From positions 462,147,576-462,211,575 of the forward strand of contig CM077116.1 of NCBI GenBank assembly GCA_039619475.1: a DNA stretch of 64,000 nt. Reading direction: 5' to 3'. Origin of the DNA: Icerya purchasi (taxonomy: Eukaryota > Arthropoda > Insecta > Hemiptera > Monophlebidae). Below the pieces are notes generated by a model. That model was not told where the DNA came from. It saw nothing but the letters and a program-made list of their open reading frames with translations, and made no database searches. Both the position numbers and the translations under genes were made by a program. Positions 61,298-64,000 of this stretch are shown in pieces. Numbering within the stretch: position 1 is the first letter of the stretch; each line of letters starts with the position of its first letter.

Positions 61298-62051
61298 AAG
61301 GTCTCCGGACACACCAATTTCATCTTGTACAGTGCAGCGACGATTACGGAAGCATGGTTTGTATAGTTCGAAGACGGCAATAGATGCGGTATGATCCACA
61401 CAACGGAAGATTGCTCGTTTAAATTTTACTCGTAATCATGCACATTGCAGCGCGAATGACTGGAGCCATGTATTGTTTACTGATGAGCTATATTTTACTT
61501 TGCAAGCACCAGATGGACGTGAGAGAGTCCAGCGACGCAAAAAAGAACGGGATAGTCAATAAAATTTCGCCTGACACGGTAATTTTTTCAGTAGCTCTAA
61601 AATGACGCGGAGCGGAATTCAATATGATGCTACAACTGAACTCCATATCTTTCAACGACGGTCGGTAAACACTCATTTTTACATTACTGACATTCTCCAG
61701 ACCCATGTTGTGCCATTTGGACCATTTGTGGATGGAGAATTCCTCCTACGGCAAGATAATGCCGGCCCTCACGTTGCTAAAGCTACAAAAACATTTTTGT
61801 AGCAAGTTGGAATTCCTACGATGGATTGGCCAGCATGCAGTCCAGACCTAAATCCAATAGAACACTTGTGGGACATCCTCAGACGACGTATTCAAAGTCG
61901 TACTCCACTACTGAATTCATTGTTGCAGCTGGGTAATGCCCTTTTAGAGGAGTGGGATTCAATTTCGCAGGACACTATTCGCACTCTTACTGAATCGATG
62001 CCAGTACGATGCGTTGCAATGATTGAAGCTCGAGGCGGCAATATAAGATAA
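61298..62051 (+). pseudogene. Tc1-like transposase, N-terminally truncated
   Basis: Plus-strand coding for a DDE transposase of the Tc1/mariner superfamily. It begins inside the second helix-turn-helix (SSCTVQRRLRKHGLYS, about 61320) and goes on with RKIARLNFTRNH, VLFTDELYFTL carrying the first catalytic Asp, GEFLLRQDNAGPHVAKATKT with the second Asp (61750), and WPACSPDLNPIEHLWDILRR with the Glu (61830-61890). The Asp-to-Glu spacing is that of the DD34E Tc1 group. The end is EARGGNIR, TAA-like at 62049. Defects: stop codons near 61390 and at 61799-61801, frameshifts between 61560 and 61680, and loss of the N-terminus. Confidence 0.85.
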
Positions 62052-62326
62052 TAATAAATCAAACGGTTTTTATTGTTCTTTGACTTATTTATAATTTTTT
62101 TCGTGCTTTAAGATGTGTTCTCTATAATCAAGTATTTTCATTATTTTACACAATTCATGTTTTATTTTTCGTACCGCTTGGGATGTGCTGGTATAACATT
62201 TTTCCTACATTTTCAGTATATTAAATTCATTTTCAGTATATTAAATACATTTTTAGAACTTTTTGAAACGTTTCTGCTGCATTTTTCCCTCTTGTCCTCA
62301 AATGTTTACAGTGCGGCAAGACTTTT

Positions 62327-63782
62327 ATATATATATATATATTGAAAAACTAACGGAACATCGCACATAAAAATTTTCCATACTTTTAACTGGCTATTTA
62401 TAAACGTTAAGAAAACTCTCAGTAAATGTACATTCGGAATTTTGAGACTTAATGAGTCAGGGTCTGCACATATGGAACGACGATTTCCAAAATAGGCATA
62501 TTTACTTTTTTTAAATTTAAATATTTACTAGCCGGTCAATTAAGTTAGATTAGTATTATGATTAAATTACTAAAAGGTAGTTTCAGTCTTTTCGTGTGCA
62601 CATTAAGTCGATTAAACTAATTCAATTCGGATGCCATATCATTACTTATACTTCTTGTCATAGACTCCTTCAAGTCGTAAAGCCTATAAAGTTGGTAGAA
62701 TCGGCATACACAGAGCAAACAAAATCAATCAATCAATTGTCCTTAACAATTCGCTTATTAATTAATTTCAAATGTTTTGGACAGTAGTTTCGTTTCTTCA
62801 ATTTGTGTTAAATCTCAATACATTCTTTTTCCAATATAACAAGATTAATAGGTATACTAATATGTTGACGGGAGCTTCTGGTGATGGTATAAAATCTTTT
62901 AAAATTCCCAAGAAGTGAACATTTCCGAATTTTTATTTTTATTTTAGAATATAAAACTAGAGTGATATTATGTGGCAAAAATTATTATGGTACGGATAGT
63001 ATAACTGACGTTAAATAATGATATGAAATGTTATTACCTCCTAGATAATAAGAAAGATTGACTCGATTTTAATTTAGTTTGGGGTAATAAAAAGTAAAAA
63101 ATAGAAAAATTGGTGTTTATTTGAGACTACTGGTACTGTGCTAAAAACCAGGTAACTTTACTTTTATGCGAATTTAATTTGAATAAAATTACAAATACGG
63201 TTATAGATACTGACCGTATCAATAATATGTATGTGTGTTGATGTTCTTCATTGAAAAAAAGAAAGGATTAATCTAAATCAGTAAATTGTAAGCCATTCGG
63301 AAGATGCTAAATAAAAACAACTTTAATCCTAGTTTCACAGAAAAATAAACATTTGGTTAGCATGACTGTCCTGTAAACTACTTAAACAGTAATTACTAAT
63401 TTATTTCATAATTGCGCTACTGTTACGTTAACAGCTAAATTGTGCTTTTCTGTATTAAATTTCATTAGATTCGTTAAATTTATTCTTTACTAGCTCAGGT
63501 ATCTTTCATTGCAATATTAGCACGTTTAGAATGCAACATTATCTTAAAATCTGCTTCCAATGCAGGTATCAAAATTTCAAATCTGTGCGCATATAATTCA
63601 AAATTGTCGCGGCCGAATAAAAGCTGCACGTTAAACAAAAAGCTTGGCGCCTAATTTTTATTTTCTAATCTTTCTTTTATATTCGGGAAAAATTGATATA
63701 ATAAGTCATTATAATTATTTGCCCGCTATCTCCGTTATTATTTAATATTCTTCATTCTGTAATAACTTTCTCCAAAGTATGA
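62327..63782. other. No gene recognised
   Basis: Starts with a (TA)n tract at the transposon border. The rest is AT-rich without motifs. Confidence 0.5.
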
Positions 63783-64000
63783 TTAAAAAGTATCGAGGAC
63801 AAGCCGCTCGCCGTGCTTTGCATCGGTTGTGATTTCAAACTGATCTGATGTTTTCCCTTTAAATTTGGCATAGTACATTGTGTACTGTTTTATTTCTAGT
63901 AACTCAAATTCTTGTAGAACGTCCATTAATATTGCCTTATCAACTGAATTATATGTTTTTTTTTTAAATCGCTGAAAATGTCCGCATAATTACGATTTCT
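63783..64000 (-). pseudogene. LINE reverse transcriptase fragment at the right edge
   Basis: The minus-strand frame reads DIFSDLKK, then after a frame change in an A run SVDKAILMDVLQEFELLEIK, KFKGKTSDQFEITTDAKHGE and LVLDTF to a stop at 63783. This follows the LINE RT path from the first catalytic region (DFxxAYDSVDRxxLxxxLxEFGI) to the block before GxRQGDxLS (GKTSExFEIxxGxRQGD). The Asp of DFKxAYDS is shifted out of frame, and GVRQGD is degraded. The element continues beyond 64000. Clade not resolved. Confidence 0.65.

Larger units (their letters stand above)
60711..62326. mobile_element. Composite Tc1-like transposon with an inverted copy of its own 3' half
   Basis: Left and right outer ends are inverted copies: AAAAGTCTTTCCGCATTGTA at 60718 and, reversed, AAAAGTCTTGCCGCACTGTA at 62326. 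Each arm holds the 3' UTR plus the end of the transposase gene: 61294-60718 on the minus strand and 61735-62326 on the plus strand. The 440 bp between belong to the plus-strand gene only. The overall length, 1.6 kb, equals a normal Tc1 element, but the 5' part with the first DNA-binding helices is replaced by the reversed 3' half. Confidence 0.8.

Noticed and set aside
61295..61399. Minus-strand extension of the inverted Tc1 transposase frame
   Set aside because: It is antisense to the helix-turn-helix part of the plus-strand transposase; homology to the transposase end begins only at 61294.
1..64000. CRISPR arrays, tRNA and rRNA genes, bacterial operons
   Set aside because: No regularly spaced direct repeats, cloverleaf-forming genes or gene clusters were seen; the sequence is eukaryotic.

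Overview
The window reads as nuclear DNA of an arthropod, most likely an insect: strongly AT-rich, full of (TA)n tracts and homopolymer runs, nearly free of long open frames, and populated by transposon families typical of insect genomes (a Gypsy element with a CHCC-type Gag, a Helitron starting TCTATACTAATATTATAA, Tc1-like DNA, RTE-like and I/Jockey/R1-like LINEs). Nothing bacterial, viral or organellar was seen, and no tRNA, rRNA or CRISPR array was recognised. The species cannot be told.

Layout. 1-2440: minus-strand LINE with decayed gag, endonuclease and start of RT, running off the left edge. 2574-3300: LINE 3' end and an orphan coding fragment. 5393-6156: a (TA)n-flanked repeat family. 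9582-10624: a Helitron remnant. 12130-12510: an RTE-like LINE tail. 14982-15100: a plausible last coding exon of a host gene. 15408-16550: a long imperfect palindrome. 17900-18520: another LINE tail. 20640-22315: a decayed minus-strand LINE. 24517-25192: a hAT-like non-autonomous element. 27385-30238: a nearly complete but mutated RTE-like LINE. 30242-35093: the best preserved object, a Gypsy retrotransposon of CsRn1 type with gag, PR-RT-RH-IN, PBS, PPT, one full LTR and one truncated LTR. 37570-39235: a decayed LINE. 42578-42822: a Tc1/mariner-type MITE. 44178-44545: an inverted copy of the 5.4-6.2 kb repeat. 46369-46705: a good candidate core promoter and first coding exon on the plus strand. 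52979-53281: a transposase tail. 55600-58172: LINE gag and RNase H pieces, partly inverted. 59801-59991: a foldback element. 60529-60660: a tRNA-derived SINE. 60711-62326: a Tc1-like element with an inverted duplication of its own 3' half. 63783-64000: an RT fragment at the right edge.

Only two short stretches look like host coding sequence: the N-terminal exon near 46.6 kb and the C-terminal exon near 15.0 kb. Both encode mostly a hydrophobic segment and sit among long non-coding tracts, so the window appears to be intronic and intergenic DNA. Nothing shows that the two exons belong to one gene, and their order (C-terminal exon upstream of N-terminal exon on the same strand) argues for two genes.

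No clear new defence or metabolic system was found. The most unusual structures are the composite Tc1 element, the 1.1 kb palindrome, an unclassified repeat family that carries a conserved peptide, and a SINE whose tail resembles the 3' end of a LINE family in the same window. All motif matches were read by eye from translated sequence and general knowledge of the families; no database search was possible.
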